Source of the DNA: Streptomyces sp. Tue6028
GTDB taxonomy: Bacteria > Actinomycetota > Actinomycetes > Streptomycetales > Streptomycetaceae
Reading direction: 5' to 3'
Assembly: GCF_002300165.1 (NCBI RefSeq)
Contig: NZ_MLCE01000003.1
Coordinates: 1-64,000, forward strand
DNA: 64,000 nucleotides
The position numbers were made by a program, and so were the translations under genes. Within the stretch, counting starts at the first letter, position 1. Every line of letters begins with the position of its first letter. This document shows, in pieces, positions 53,801-62,281 of this stretch. Below the pieces are notes generated by a model. The model searched no databases and was not told the DNA's origin. It was given only the letters and a program-made list of their open reading frames with translations.

Positions 53801-54637
53801 TCAGCTGTCGAGAGCCCCGGTGGTCAGCAGCCCGAACAGCAGCACGCCGATGACGAGCCGGTAGATCACGAACGCGTTGAACGAGTGCTTGGCGACGAAC
53901 TTCAGCAGCCAGGCGATCGAGGCGTAGGCGACCACGAAGGACACGACGGTGCCGACGGCCAGCGGGGCGGCGCCGACGCCCGCGCCCAGGGCGTCCTTGA
54001 GCTCGTACAGGCCGGCACCGGTCAGGGCCGGGATGCCGAGGAAGAAGGAGAGGCGGGTGGCCGCCACCCGGTCCAGGTCCAGGATGAGCGCCGTGGACAT
54101 CGTGGCGCCCGAGCGGGAGAAGCCCGGGAAGAGCAGGGCGAGGATCTGCGAGCTGCCGACCAGCATGGCGTCCTTGAACGAGGTGTCGTCCTCACCCCGC
54201 TTGTGCCGCCCCATCTGGTCCGCAGCCCACATCACACCGCTGCCGACGATCAGCGAGCCCGCCACGACCCAGAGCGATGCGAGCGGGCCCTCGATCAGCG
54301 GCTTGGCGGCGAGGCCCACGACGACGATCGGGATGGTCGCGTAGATGACCCACCAGGCGAACTTGTAGTCGTGGTGCTGACGCTCCTCCTTGTTCCGCAG
54401 GCCGCGCCCCCAGGCGGAGACGATCCGCACGATGTCCTTGAAGAAGTACACGAGCACGGCGGCGATCGCGCCGACCTGGATGACCGCGGAGAACCCGACG
54501 ACGGCGTCGTCGTCGACGGGGATGCCCATCAGCCCTTCGGTGATCTTGAGATGACCGGTCGAGGAGACGGGGAGGAACTCGGTTACCCCCTCGATGGCTC
54601 CGAGGACGACGGCCTGACCGACGTTGATGACGCTCAT
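53801..54637 (-). CDS. uppP: Undecaprenyl-diphosphate phosphatase UppP
   Basis: 278-aa BacA/UppP membrane phosphatase that recycles undecaprenyl pyrophosphate for cell-wall synthesis and confers bacitracin tolerance. Conserved motifs: LGAIEGVTEFLPVSSTGHL near the N-terminus (catalytic Glu and Ser/His region) and LFPGFSRSGATMSTAL with the Arg-Ser-Gly core. About eight membrane helices. Strong hairpin follows the stop. Confidence 0.96.
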   Translation of the reverse strand: MSVINVGQAVVLGAIEGVTEFLPVSSTGHLKITEGLMGIPVDDDAVVGFSAVIQVGAIAAVLVYFFKDIVRIVSAWGRGLRNKEERQHHDYKFAWWVIYATIPIVVVGLAAKPLIEGPLASLWVVAGSLIVGSGVMWAADQMGRHKRGEDDTSFKDAMLVGSSQILALLFPGFSRSGATMSTALILDLDRVAATRLSFFLGIPALTGAGLYELKDALGAGVGAAPLAVGTVVSFVVAYASIAWLLKFVAKHSFNAFVIYRLVIGVLLFGLLTTGALDS

Positions 54638-54720
54638 GGAATCCAGTTCTGAGGAGTTGGTCGACAGTGCTGTAGACGGTACACGGGCCAGTCTGACCTA
54701 TCCGCGGCGACGCCCGGCAC

Positions 54721-55095
54721 CTACGTCCACAAAGCTTGCGCAAACGAGACCCCGGCGAACGCCGCGCCCAGGCCGGCCGTCACGCTCACGATCACGTTGG
54801 CCGCAGCGTAGAACCCCGCCCCCGTCACCGTCAGCCGCACCGTCTCGTACGAGAACGTCGAGTAGGTGGTCAGCGCCCCGCACAGGCCCGTGCCGATCAG
54901 CAGTTGCAGGTGCGGCGAGGCGTGCCCCGCGGCGGCCGCGCCGGTCAGCAGCCCCAGGATGAGGGAGCCCGTCAGGTTGACGGCGAGGGTGCCCCACGGG
55001 AAGGCCGAGTCGTGCTTCGCCTGGACCGCCCGGTCGGTCAGATGGCGCAAGGGAGCGCCGACAGCGGCTCCCATGATCACCAGCAGCCAGTTCAC
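54721..55095 (-). CDS. crcB: Fluoride channel CrcB/Fluc subunit
   Basis: 124-aa four-helix fluoride exporter: GAAVGAPLRHLTDRAVQAKH, FPWGTLAVNLTGSLILGLL (conserved Asn) and GTGLCGALTTYSTFSYETV (central TTYSTFS polar track with the Phe box). GTG at 55095 overlaps the upstream small ORF by GTGA. It pairs with a second CrcB in the same operon, suggesting a heterodimer. Confidence 0.95.
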   Translation of the reverse strand: MNWLLVIMGAAVGAPLRHLTDRAVQAKHDSAFPWGTLAVNLTGSLILGLLTGAAAAGHASPHLQLLIGTGLCGALTTYSTFSYETVRLTVTGAGFYAAANVIVSVTAGLGAAFAGVSFAQALWT

Positions 55096-55271
55096 AACGA
55101 CTTCTCACCTTCCCCGCCCTCGGGAAGGACGATCTCGCGGTCGTCGCGGACGATCGGTCCGCCGGTGAGGCTCTCTTCGAGCCGCGGCGGGAACAGCGGC
55201 TCGTGGTGGTGGGTGTCGTGCTCGCCGGTGAGGACCGTCACGCGCGGGGCGCCGGCCGTCCGCCCCGTCAT
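55092..55271 (-). CDS. Truncated DUF190-like protein between two crcB genes
   Basis: 59-aa protein. RVTVLTGEHDTHHHEPL strongly resembles the N-terminal strand of DUF190, a PII-like family often encoded with crcB, but the remaining 35 residues (RLEESLTGGPIVRDDRE region) do not, and the usual 100-120 residues are not reached. Both ends are translationally coupled (ATGA at 55268-55271 with the upstream crcB, GTGA at 55092-55095 with the downstream one), so it is kept as a gene rather than a spacer. Confidence 0.7.
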   Translation of the reverse strand: MTGRTAGAPRVTVLTGEHDTHHHEPLFPPRLEESLTGGPIVRDDREIVLPEGGEGEKSL

Positions 55272-55744
55272 CGCCGCTTCCCTGCCACGGCGCGGCGGGT
55301 CGCCGCCCCGGCGAGCCAGACCGCGGCGAGCGCCGCGATCAGCGTCGCGACGAGGTAGCCGAACCCGGTCCAGGGGCGTCCCTCGTCGACCAGTCTCCGG
55401 ATGTCGACGACATACGTCGAGAAGGTGGTGAATCCGCCGAGCACCCCGGTGCCGATGAAGGGCCGCACCAGCCGGTGGGCGGCCCACACGTCGGTGATGA
55501 GGACCATGAAGACGCCCATCACGGCACAGCCGAGGACGTTCACCCAGAACGTGGTCCAGGGGAACCCGGCCGTCTCGGCGGGCCACAGTCGCGCGGCGCC
55601 GTAGCGCGCGGTCGCGCCCATCGCGCCACCGAGGGCGACCATCGCGACGACCGGCCCCTGGCCCTGCCGGAGGGACGCCGTCGGCACGGGCATGCGCACG
55701 GGAGCGCCGGGCTCCTCGACTCGTTCGGGACGTGGGGCTGTCAT
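55268..55744 (-). CDS. crcB: Fluoride channel CrcB/Fluc subunit 2
   Basis: 158-aa CrcB with a 35-residue Pro/Arg-rich N-terminal extension. GGAMGATARYGAARLWP, FPWTTFWVNVLGCAVMGVFMV (Asn), and IGTGVLGGFTTFSTYVVDI (TTFSTY). ATG at 55744 follows AGGAGAAG. First gene of the crcB2-DUF190-crcB1 operon; a TAGGCT box (complement of 55888-55893) may be its -10. I looked for a fluoride riboswitch upstream and did not find one. Confidence 0.94.
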   Translation of the reverse strand: MTAPRPERVEEPGAPVRMPVPTASLRQGQGPVVAMVALGGAMGATARYGAARLWPAETAGFPWTTFWVNVLGCAVMGVFMVLITDVWAAHRLVRPFIGTGVLGGFTTFSTYVVDIRRLVDEGRPWTGFGYLVATLIAALAAVWLAGAATRRAVAGKRR

Positions 55745-56163
55745 GGGCGCACTTCTCCTACTCGCCGGGCCCGGACGGCTCCGGGCGCACTTCGTCGCAA
55801 GTAGGGACCGTTGGCGGCAGCGGTGCCGCGGTTCGGGTACGGCGGGCCCCACCGCCGCGCCGCGGCGCAAGATCGCGGTCGGCGCACAGCCTAACGCCGG
55901 GAGGACGGTGCACGCACACGCGGCCCGGTCCATGACCGCCCGGCAGGGCTCCGGGCCTCCGGAGCCGAGGGATCGTTCCCTCCCGCCGGGCACGTCGGCG
56001 GCCGTCGGGGCCCCACGGATCACCTCGTGGCGGATGGCAGGCCCTGCCATCCGCCGGGACCCGACGGATCACCCCGTGACGGCGTGCTCGGCCCCGGCCG
56101 CCGGGCCTCGACGGATCACCCCCGTCGTGGCAGGCACCGCCCCGGCCGCCGGGCTTCGGCGGA
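55745..56163. other. 420-nt region: crcB leader and repeat array
   Basis: The right half is a four-unit repeat of about 48 bp; the left half is the crcB2 leader with a TAGGCT-type -10. No credible ORF. Confidence 0.6.
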
Positions 56164-56166
56164 TCA
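56017..56166 (-). repeat. 48-bp tandem array spanning the SMP-30 gene stop
   Basis: GGATCAC (plus strand) starts units at 56017, 56066, 56113 and 56161 (47-49 bp apart), followed on the minus strand by a CCGGCGG core. The unit at 56161-56166 contains the stop codon of the upstream minus-strand gene, so TGATCCG is repeated. Confidence 0.8.
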
Positions 56167-57159
56167 CTCCGTCGCGGCGGGCAGGTCGCAGACGCCGAGC
56201 CCCCGCTCCCACAGGCTCCCGAGGATCAGCCGCCCGTCGGCCTCGCAGGCACTGGTGACCATGCGGAACCGGGAGCGGCGACGCGTCAAGTGGTGCAGCA
56301 CGTCACCCTGTTCGTCCACCGCGAGGGCGCCGATGGTGCCCGGCGGACGGAACGGCGCGCGGACCGCGATCCGTGCGGCCGCGCGCCGCACGGCGGGACC
56401 CGTCCGGTGCAACAGTTCCAGCGGAGCGACGCGGGGTCCGGCGAGCGCCACCCAGATCGGACCGCCGGGGGCGCGCCAGAGGTTGTCGGGCTGGCCCGGC
56501 AGATCGTCGACGAGGGTCTCGGCGCTGCCCTGCCGTGGACCGCCGAGCCAGTAGCGGGTGAGGCGCCGTGCCCCGGTCTGCGCGAGGACGAGGAAGGTCT
56601 CGTCGTCCGCGGCGACGAGCCCGTTGGCGAACTGGAGGCCCTCCAGGAGCACTTCCGGCTCCTTCTCCCCCGGCGCCAGGCGCAGCAGCCGGCCCGTTCC
56701 GGTGTGCTCAACGAGGTCGCCGATCCACTGTTCCAGCGGGTGGGTGCGGCTGGAGACGGTGAAGCAGACGGTGCCGTCGGAGAGCGCGGTCACGTTGCTG
56801 CAGAAGCGCAGGGGTTCGCCCGCCACGCTGTCGGCGAGGACGCGTACGGTGCCGTCGTCGAGGGCGACGCGCAGCAGTCCCCGCTCGGCGTCGCACACCA
56901 ACAGGTCGTCGTCGGCGACGAGTTCGAGGCCCAGCGGCCTGCCGCCCGTCTCCGCCAGCACCTGGACGCGGGCGCTGCCGGAGTCCGCGAGCCCTTCGAC
57001 GCGGACGATGCGGCCGTCCTCCAGACCGGTGAGCACCCGGCCCCGCGAGTCGCCGACCACGTCCTCCGGCCCTCGGCCGCCGAGCGGCACGAGACGCCGC
57101 GGCACCAGACGGGACTCCTCCGGCCATGCCACCTGCGTCCGCCGCGACTTCGCGCCCAC
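56164..57159 (-). CDS. SMP-30/strictosidine-synthase-like beta-propeller protein
   Basis: 331-aa six-bladed propeller of the SMP-30/gluconolactonase/strictosidine-synthase superfamily. GGRGPEDVVGDSRGRVLTGLEDGRIVRV, PLGLELVADDDLLVCDAERGLLRV, FCSNVTALSDGTVCFTVSS and LQFANGLVAADDETFLVLAQT match Str_synth-type repeats; metal-ligand candidates include the Glu in GPEDVV and the Asn in FANGLV. GTG at 57159 starts 4 nt after the ArsR-type stop. Probably a lactonase or esterase of unknown substrate, controlled by the preceding regulator. Confidence 0.87.
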   Translation of the reverse strand: MGAKSRRTQVAWPEESRLVPRRLVPLGGRGPEDVVGDSRGRVLTGLEDGRIVRVEGLADSGSARVQVLAETGGRPLGLELVADDDLLVCDAERGLLRVALDDGTVRVLADSVAGEPLRFCSNVTALSDGTVCFTVSSRTHPLEQWIGDLVEHTGTGRLLRLAPGEKEPEVLLEGLQFANGLVAADDETFLVLAQTGARRLTRYWLGGPRQGSAETLVDDLPGQPDNLWRAPGGPIWVALAGPRVAPLELLHRTGPAVRRAAARIAVRAPFRPPGTIGALAVDEQGDVLHHLTRRRSRFRMVTSACEADGRLILGSLWERGLGVCDLPAATE

Positions 57160-57163
57160 GCCA

Positions 57164-57451
57164 CTACCAACCCTTCTCGAAGAAATGACCGACCTCGGCG
57201 ATGCGGTACTCGTCACGGCTGTAGAAGGTGCGCCGTCTGACGCGTTTCGCCCGCAGCAGTCCGACGCCGGTGAGCAGATCGAGGTGGGTGCGCGCCACCG
57301 CTCGGCTGACGCCCAGCTTGGCGGCCAGGGCCTCCGGGCTGACGCCGTCCTCGACGAGGTCGCCGTGGCGTTGTACCGGGAAGTGCGCGACGGGGTCCCG
57401 CAACCACTCCAGTATGTCCAGGCGTTGTCCACCGACGGGAGCCCTCAGCAT
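57164..57451 (-). CDS. ArsR-type winged-helix regulator
   Basis: 95-aa small regulator: LDILEWLRDPVAHFPVQRHGDLVEDGVSPEALAAKLGVSRAVARTHLDLLTGVGLL, then wing RRRTFYSRDEYRIAEVGHFF. No Cys cluster, so not a metal sensor of the classical ArsR type. ATG at 57451 with GGAGGGGG six nt upstream is preferred over GTG at 57469. Operon with the SMP-30-like gene. Confidence 0.85.
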   Translation of the reverse strand: MLRAPVGGQRLDILEWLRDPVAHFPVQRHGDLVEDGVSPEALAAKLGVSRAVARTHLDLLTGVGLLRAKRVRRRTFYSRDEYRIAEVGHFFEKGW

Positions 57452-57570
57452 CTCGTCCCCCTCCGTCACGACGGTCTCCCGCTACTGTCCCGCAGCCAGG
57501 GGCGGCACGCACGGCGTTCCGCTTCTCTGGCCGGGGTCGATCGGGCGGACGGCGCGGGCGGACGCATTGC

Positions 57571-57622
57571 GCTGCCGTCACGGCCCGGCCGGCGCGCACG
57601 GTGGCCGGGCCGTGACGGCAGC
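57571..57622. terminator. Perfect 20-bp stem terminator
   Basis: GCTGCCGTCACGGCCCGGCC pairs exactly with 57603-57622 across a 12-nt loop; second of two hairpins downstream of the FAD oxidase, before the ArsR promoter. Confidence 0.85.
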
Positions 57623-57679
57623 GGTGGCCGAACATCGCCGTGCCTGGCCCCCGCATGGATCAGGGGGCCAGGCACGGCT

Positions 57680-57708
57680 GAGCCCCCTCACCTGTCGGGA
57701 GGGGGCTC
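57680..57708 (-). terminator. Terminator hairpin of the FAD oxidase
   Basis: GAGCCCCCTC, 9-nt loop, GAGGGGGCTC, 14 nt past the oxidase stop. Confidence 0.8.
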
Positions 57709-57721
57709 GGGCCGTGATCGG

Positions 57722-59230
57722 TCAGCAGACCGCGGGCGGGACGCTCTGCTCGTACTGGAAGACGTTGTCGGGGTCGTACTTCGCCTTGATCTTGCGGAGC
57801 CGGTCGAAGTTGTTCCGCCAGTAGGCGGTTTCCCAGTCCTGCTGCGCGATGTTCGGCACGTTGACGTAGGCGCCGTCCACGTAGGTCCGCAGGGCCTGGC
57901 TGAACTCGGCGATCCAGGCCTGGCACTGCGAGGTGAGCGGGTCACAGACGCCCGGCTGGTCACTGCGCTTGCCCCAGCCGACGCCGGGTTCGGAGTAGAA
58001 GAGCGCGTCGCGGTGCGGGAAGGCGGTGCCGCCGCGAGGGCTCTTCCTGACGTTCCCGCCGAAAGCCTGGACGAAGAAGTTGCTGTCGTCCGTCGGGGCG
58101 CTCTTGATGAACGAGTCGACGATGTCGATCGCGTCCTTCGGGAACGGCTTTCTGGTGAACTGCGAGTGGAACTTCCAGTTCGCCGGTTCGAGCTCGATCG
58201 GAATCTGGAATCCCGAGTACACGTCGCCCCAGTTGCCGACCTGCGTAGTGACCGTCGGGCTGTCGATCGACAGGATCGGGTCCAGCAGCTTCTTCGTCTC
58301 GTCCGGCGTTCCTTCGGGAAGAACCCCGAACAGGAAGATCTGGTTCCGGTGGATCTCGAGCTGGGTTCCGAGGCGGGCGTCGGTGGTCGGCGCCGTACGC
58401 TGGTATGCCTCGAAGATGGGGCGGAGGTTGTCGATGTCCTGCCACGTCGCCTGGAGATAGGTGACGCTCCTCAGCGGAGCCACTTTGTAGGTCAGTGACG
58501 TGACGATGCCGTAGTTGCCGTTCCCCGCGCCGCGCAGAGCCCAGAGCAGGTCCGAGTGGTGGTCCAGGTCCACCTTGATCGCCTTGGCGCACTCCTTGCC
58601 CGACGGGACGACGATCTCGGCCCCCACCAGGCTGTCGCAGGCCATGCCGAGCCAGCGGGTGAGGAAGCCGAATCCGCCACCGAGCGTCGCACCGGACAGG
58701 CCCACGCTGCCTTCGGTGCCTGTCGTCACCGCGAAGTCCCGCTTCGCGAGCGTGGTGACCGCTTCCTCCTGGTTGAGCCCGGCGCCGACCTTCGCGATAC
58801 GCGACTTGGCGTCGATGTCGACCGACTTCAACTCGCTGATGTCGATCACGAGGCCGTTGTCCACGTTCGACCAGCCCTCGAGTTGGTGGCGGCCGCTGCG
58901 CACCCGCACCGCCACGTCGTTCTGCCGCGCCCACGTCAGGGCGTTGACCACGTCCTGGGTGTTCTGGGCGAAGACGATGACCAGCGGATAGTGGGAGAAG
59001 AGTTGGTCCCAGCCGAGGCGCGCGTCCGTGTATCCCGAGTCCTCGGGGCGGACGATCCGGCCGGTCAGCTTCGCCGGAGGGCACTCGGCCCCGTACCCAT
59101 CGCCCCCGGATGCGCCGGTCACGGCGCTCGCGCCGGGGGCTGCGGCGGCCGCGGCGCCCGGCACGACGACCGCACCGGCACCGGCGACCGCCGTTGCTTT
59201 GAGCAGTCCGCGACGGGAAAAGTCGTTCAT
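57722..59230 (-). CDS. Tat-exported FAD-linked oxidase (BBE family)
   Basis: 502-aa berberine-bridge-enzyme-like flavoprotein oxidase. Tat signal FSRRGLLKATAVAGAGAVVV, FAD_binding_4 domain (YPLVIVFAQNTQDVVNALTWARQ; His115 in VRSGRHQLEGW is the covalent FAD anchor), GATLGGGFGFLTRWLG, and the C-terminal BBE domain NNFDRLRKIKAKYDPDNVFQYEQS. The Cys of bicovalent relatives is absent (GTEGSVGLSG), so FAD is probably singly linked. Family members oxidise sugars or phenolic metabolites and release H2O2. ATG at 59230 follows GAGAGGACACG. Confidence 0.93.
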   Translation of the reverse strand: MNDFSRRGLLKATAVAGAGAVVVPGAAAAAAPGASAVTGASGGDGYGAECPPAKLTGRIVRPEDSGYTDARLGWDQLFSHYPLVIVFAQNTQDVVNALTWARQNDVAVRVRSGRHQLEGWSNVDNGLVIDISELKSVDIDAKSRIAKVGAGLNQEEAVTTLAKRDFAVTTGTEGSVGLSGATLGGGFGFLTRWLGMACDSLVGAEIVVPSGKECAKAIKVDLDHHSDLLWALRGAGNGNYGIVTSLTYKVAPLRSVTYLQATWQDIDNLRPIFEAYQRTAPTTDARLGTQLEIHRNQIFLFGVLPEGTPDETKKLLDPILSIDSPTVTTQVGNWGDVYSGFQIPIELEPANWKFHSQFTRKPFPKDAIDIVDSFIKSAPTDDSNFFVQAFGGNVRKSPRGGTAFPHRDALFYSEPGVGWGKRSDQPGVCDPLTSQCQAWIAEFSQALRTYVDGAYVNVPNIAQQDWETAYWRNNFDRLRKIKAKYDPDNVFQYEQSVPPAVC

Positions 59231-59636
59231 GGTTCGTGTCCTCTCGACCACAAGAACGCGCGAATCGGTTCTTTATGGATGATTTAGGCGAAGTGGACGG
59301 TAGCAATGCCGAACGCGGGGAATCGGCTCGACACGCTCGCAACCAGCACCAAGACGCCTGAAGCCGCCTCTCGCGTCAGCCTCGCCCGGACGAACCGTCA
59401 GCGCGGCGGCAAACCGGGCCGACTTGTGGCGCGCGGAGGTCCGACGGACGACCAGTAGACGGTGCTGGAGCCACGGGCCAAGACCCCGCGCAGGTCGGCT
59501 GCGCGGGTGATCCCTTACGTCATCGTGTTACCGCGATGTCTTACTTCGGGAATCGATGCACTCGCGCAGCCGTCATTCCCCACTCCTGACGCCTTGAAAG
59601 GTAAACATCATTATCGCGCCGCAAAGAGGAGATAAT
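59231..59636. other. 406-nt divergent regulatory region
   Basis: Promoters for the leftward oxidase and rightward ABM-like gene should lie here. The A/T-rich patches at 59250-59310 and 59510-59636 are unusual for the window. No ORF or clear operator was recognised. Confidence 0.5.
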
Positions 59637-60185
59637 GTGCTTAGGAATAATTCCACCCCGGTAAAGCATATTCGTACGGCTGCGCCTTATGGCGCGAGGG
59701 CCCGTTCGAGGGTTCTCGCCGCCGTCACCGCTGTCGGCGTCCTCGCAGGAACACTGCTCGCACAGTCGTCGGCGGCGTACGCCGATGAGAGAGCCGACCG
59801 TTCAACACGTGCCACATCCAAGAGTGCCCACGCCGCGGATGAGTGCGCGAAGTCCTCGGGGTTCGCGCTGGTGGTCGATCTCTATCTCAAGGACGCCGTG
59901 GCGGCCCGCGCGTACGACAAGCTCGTGGCGCGCACGGTCCCCAAAATTCAAGCCAACGAGCCCAACACCTTGGTATACACGGAGAATCAGCCCGTCGGCG
60001 GCGGAATCGATCGAGTCCAATACGAACTCTATCGCGACGAGGCGGCATTCACCTTCCACAGCAACGCGCCTTACGTTCAGGAATACGTGGCGGAGCGGGA
60101 GAAATACATTTCCGGATACAAGGTGACAAAATACTGCCTTGTCGGCGGATACGTCAGAGGATCCAGCGATACCCATCCCGACTAA
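59637..60185 (+). CDS. Secreted ABM-like (antibiotic biosynthesis monooxygenase fold) protein
   Basis: 182-aa exported protein. The N-terminal half is a signal peptide with long n-region (RSRVLAAVTAVGVLAGTLLAQSSAAYA). The mature part FALVVDLYLKDAVAARAYDKLVARTVPKIQANEPNTLVYTE and FTFHSNAPYVQEYVAERE resembles a ferredoxin-like ABM/quinol-monooxygenase domain. Two Cys in the mature part could pair. GTG at 59637 follows GAGGAG. Codon use is less G/C-biased than its neighbours, suggesting transfer. Confidence 0.7.
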   Translation: MLRNNSTPVKHIRTAAPYGARARSRVLAAVTAVGVLAGTLLAQSSAAYADERADRSTRATSKSAHAADECAKSSGFALVVDLYLKDAVAARAYDKLVARTVPKIQANEPNTLVYTENQPVGGGIDRVQYELYRDEAAFTFHSNAPYVQEYVAEREKYISGYKVTKYCLVGGYVRGSSDTHPD

Positions 60186-60481
60186 TATTCCAGCCGCAGA
60201 TCGGGCGCAGGGTCGGCTGACGTGCCGGGTGGGCGCGCCTTCTCCATGGAGTCGGCGTCGGGCGGCCGCTCTTCCGTGGATCCGGAAATCGCTCGGACGA
60301 GTGAAATCTCCACGTCTGGGCGATCGCAACTCGGTTCGGCTGTCAATCATGACTGGATGGGCATTTCCGCGTAAATTCTAAAGTCACACGAGATGCACGG
60401 CATATCGGCGTGGTTGATCTTAATTTCGAGATATCTGATATTACGCTGCCGCTGTTCATCGGCGACATCGAAAGGAATGCC
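60186..60481. other. 296-nt A/T-richer intergenic region upstream of the haloperoxidase
   Basis: Low-GC stretch (about 60350-60470) probably carrying the haloperoxidase promoter; no ORF supported. AAAGGAATGCC precedes the GTG. Confidence 0.5.
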
Positions 60482-61978
60482 GTGCCTCTCAATCCCCACC
60501 AAGGCCGTCGGTCGGCCGTGAAGTCTGCGCTATCGCGCTCGAAGTCCCGTGTCGGCGGGCGCCCGGGACGCCTACGGGCCGCCGTCCTGGCCGGTGCCCT
60601 GCTCGCCGGGCTGAGTCCGGTGGCGGCCGGTGCGCCACCGGCCGCCGCCGCGACAGGGCACAAGGACGATCCGACGCAGTACTGGAACAAGGTCCTGCTC
60701 CAGACGTTCCGCAATGCGCGGGGCTGGGACGCCTCGCCCGGCAAACTCTCCCGGTCCGGGGCGATCGTCTTCGCGGCGATCTACAACGCCGAGAGCGCCT
60801 ATCAGTACACGTACGGAACCCTGAAGTACGAGCCATACCTCAACCGGCCGCTGAAGTACGCCGGCAAACACTCGCGACCAGCTCCGGACGAGGAGGAGCG
60901 GCTGATCGACCGCACGGCGTACCGGATCATCTCGCAGCTGTACCCGGGCGATCAGGCCTACATCGACGCCCAGTACAGGGCCCGGACCGGCCGCTCCCCC
61001 CACTCCTACGATCCCCTCGACCGCCTGGTGGTCGACCAGGTGGTGAAGCAGATCAACAAGGCCCGGGCGGGCGACGGTTCGGACAACCCGGACGTCTACA
61101 GCGGCGACACCACCACACCTGGAGCCTGGCGGCCGACGGGTGAGGAGGCGACGGCTGACGAAGGGGCCTGCAAGCAGCCGAGCGACGCGGTGACCCCGAA
61201 CTGGGGCAAGGTGAAGCCGTTCGTGCTCCGCTCCGGCTCGCAGTTCCGGCCTCCCACCCTGCGCGGCTTCACTTCCTACGCCGATCTGGTGGCCAGCCCG
61301 GAGTACGCGGCCCAGCGCGACGAGGTACGCCGGCTCGGTGCCGTCGACTCCACCGAGCGCACCCACGAACAGACCGTCATCGGCTGGTTCTGGGACCATG
61401 ACCTCAACGGCACCTTCCACCCCCCGGGACAACTGCTCGAACTGACCGGGACCGTCGCCAAGAAGTTCAAGCTCGACACGTACGAGACCACCCACTTGTT
61501 CGCGCTGTCGGCGCTGTCGTTGGCGGATGCCGGAATCGCGGCCTGGGACAGCAAGTTCGACTCCCCGATCAACGAGTGGCGCCCGGTGTCCGCGATCCAG
61601 GCGACGGGCGGCCCGAACGCTGACTGGCAGCCTCTCAGCGCGGACCGCTCAGGGGCACCGTTCACCCCGTGCTTCGTCGCCTGGACCTCCGGGCACGCCA
61701 ACTTCACGGGCGCGTGGGCAACCGCGATGCAGCACTTCTTCGACCGTGACGACGTCTCGTTCACCGCGCACTCCGAGGACCCGCACACCCTCGAGGCGTA
61801 CCGCCGGATCAACAGCTTCAGCCAGGTCGCCGAGGAGGGCGAGTTCAGCCGCCTCTATCTGGGCGTGCACTTCCGCTGGGACGCCGAGGACGGCAGGGAG
61901 ATCGGCACCAACGTCGGCGACTACGTGTTCGCCAACGCGCTGCAGCCGACACGACGGGACCAGCCGCAGGGGTACTGA
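60482..61978 (+). CDS. Secreted vanadium-dependent haloperoxidase (PAP2 superfamily)
   Basis: 498-aa vanadate enzyme using H2O2 to oxidise halides. Signal sequence at about 28-58 (RLRAAVLAGALLAGLSPVAAG). Vanadate-site residues are intact: Lys358 and R367-P368 in SKFDSPINEWRPVSAI (spacing two longer than the classical K-x6-RP), SGH 403-405 in AWTSGHANF (Thr for Pro before SGH), and S456-R457-x5-H463-x3-D467 in SRLYLGVHFRWD. H405 and H463 would be catalytic and vanadate-linked. The GTG at 60482 is chosen by its ribosome site. A bacterial acid phosphatase activity is the alternative. Confidence 0.92.
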   Translation: MPLNPHQGRRSAVKSALSRSKSRVGGRPGRLRAAVLAGALLAGLSPVAAGAPPAAAATGHKDDPTQYWNKVLLQTFRNARGWDASPGKLSRSGAIVFAAIYNAESAYQYTYGTLKYEPYLNRPLKYAGKHSRPAPDEEERLIDRTAYRIISQLYPGDQAYIDAQYRARTGRSPHSYDPLDRLVVDQVVKQINKARAGDGSDNPDVYSGDTTTPGAWRPTGEEATADEGACKQPSDAVTPNWGKVKPFVLRSGSQFRPPTLRGFTSYADLVASPEYAAQRDEVRRLGAVDSTERTHEQTVIGWFWDHDLNGTFHPPGQLLELTGTVAKKFKLDTYETTHLFALSALSLADAGIAAWDSKFDSPINEWRPVSAIQATGGPNADWQPLSADRSGAPFTPCFVAWTSGHANFTGAWATAMQHFFDRDDVSFTAHSEDPHTLEAYRRINSFSQVAEEGEFSRLYLGVHFRWDAEDGREIGTNVGDYVFANALQPTRRDQPQGY

Positions 61979-62008
61979 AACGACACCCGTCCTCCGGACG
62001 TACGGAAG

Positions 62009-62053
62009 GCCGTCGGCGCCTTGCCCAGTACCGCGTGGCAAGGCGCCGACGGC
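62009..62053 (+). terminator. Perfect 17-bp stem terminator after the haloperoxidase
   Basis: GCCGTCGGCGCCTTGCC, 11-nt loop, GGCAAGGCGCCGACGGC. Confidence 0.8.
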
Positions 62054-62200
62054 ACGTTCGTAGCGGCGGTGTAGACGTCGGCACCCGGCGAGCCGGCCCA
62101 TGGTGCGTTCGACGGTCCGGCGGCACCTGTGTCTGAGCTGTTTGGCGGTGCGTCTCTCGTCCTTTCGCGTGGTGGGTCTGGCGAGTGGACGACAGACGGG
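62054..62200 (-). pseudogene. IS5-family-like transposase C-terminal remnant
   Basis: The minus strand encodes RTVERTMGRLAGCRRLHRR then YER, preceded by RKDERRTAKQLRHRCR, closely resembling the ...VERT-WL-GCRRLHRRYER... end of IS5-like DDE transposases. No intact ORF, start or inverted repeats are seen, so it is a relic of an old insertion. Confidence 0.6.
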
Positions 62201-62281
62201 GATGGCACCGGTCGACGACCAGTGAACTGGCCGCCGGAATCGCAGGACGAGCCTGCGACCGGTGCGTGAGGGTAGGTCACT

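Larger units (their letters stand above)
61979..62281. other. 303-nt interval: terminator plus transposase relic
   Basis: Contains the haloperoxidase terminator, then a decayed minus-strand transposase fragment, then the leader of the second FAD oxidase. Confidence 0.6.

Noticed and set aside
53669..54652. Plus-strand ORF opposite uppP
   Set aside because: Charged, low-complexity mirror of a membrane-protein gene; no start context or domain.
55745..56016. Fluoride riboswitch upstream of crcB
   Set aside because: I could not find the conserved pseudoknot sequence blocks on the minus strand; a covariance-model search would be decisive.
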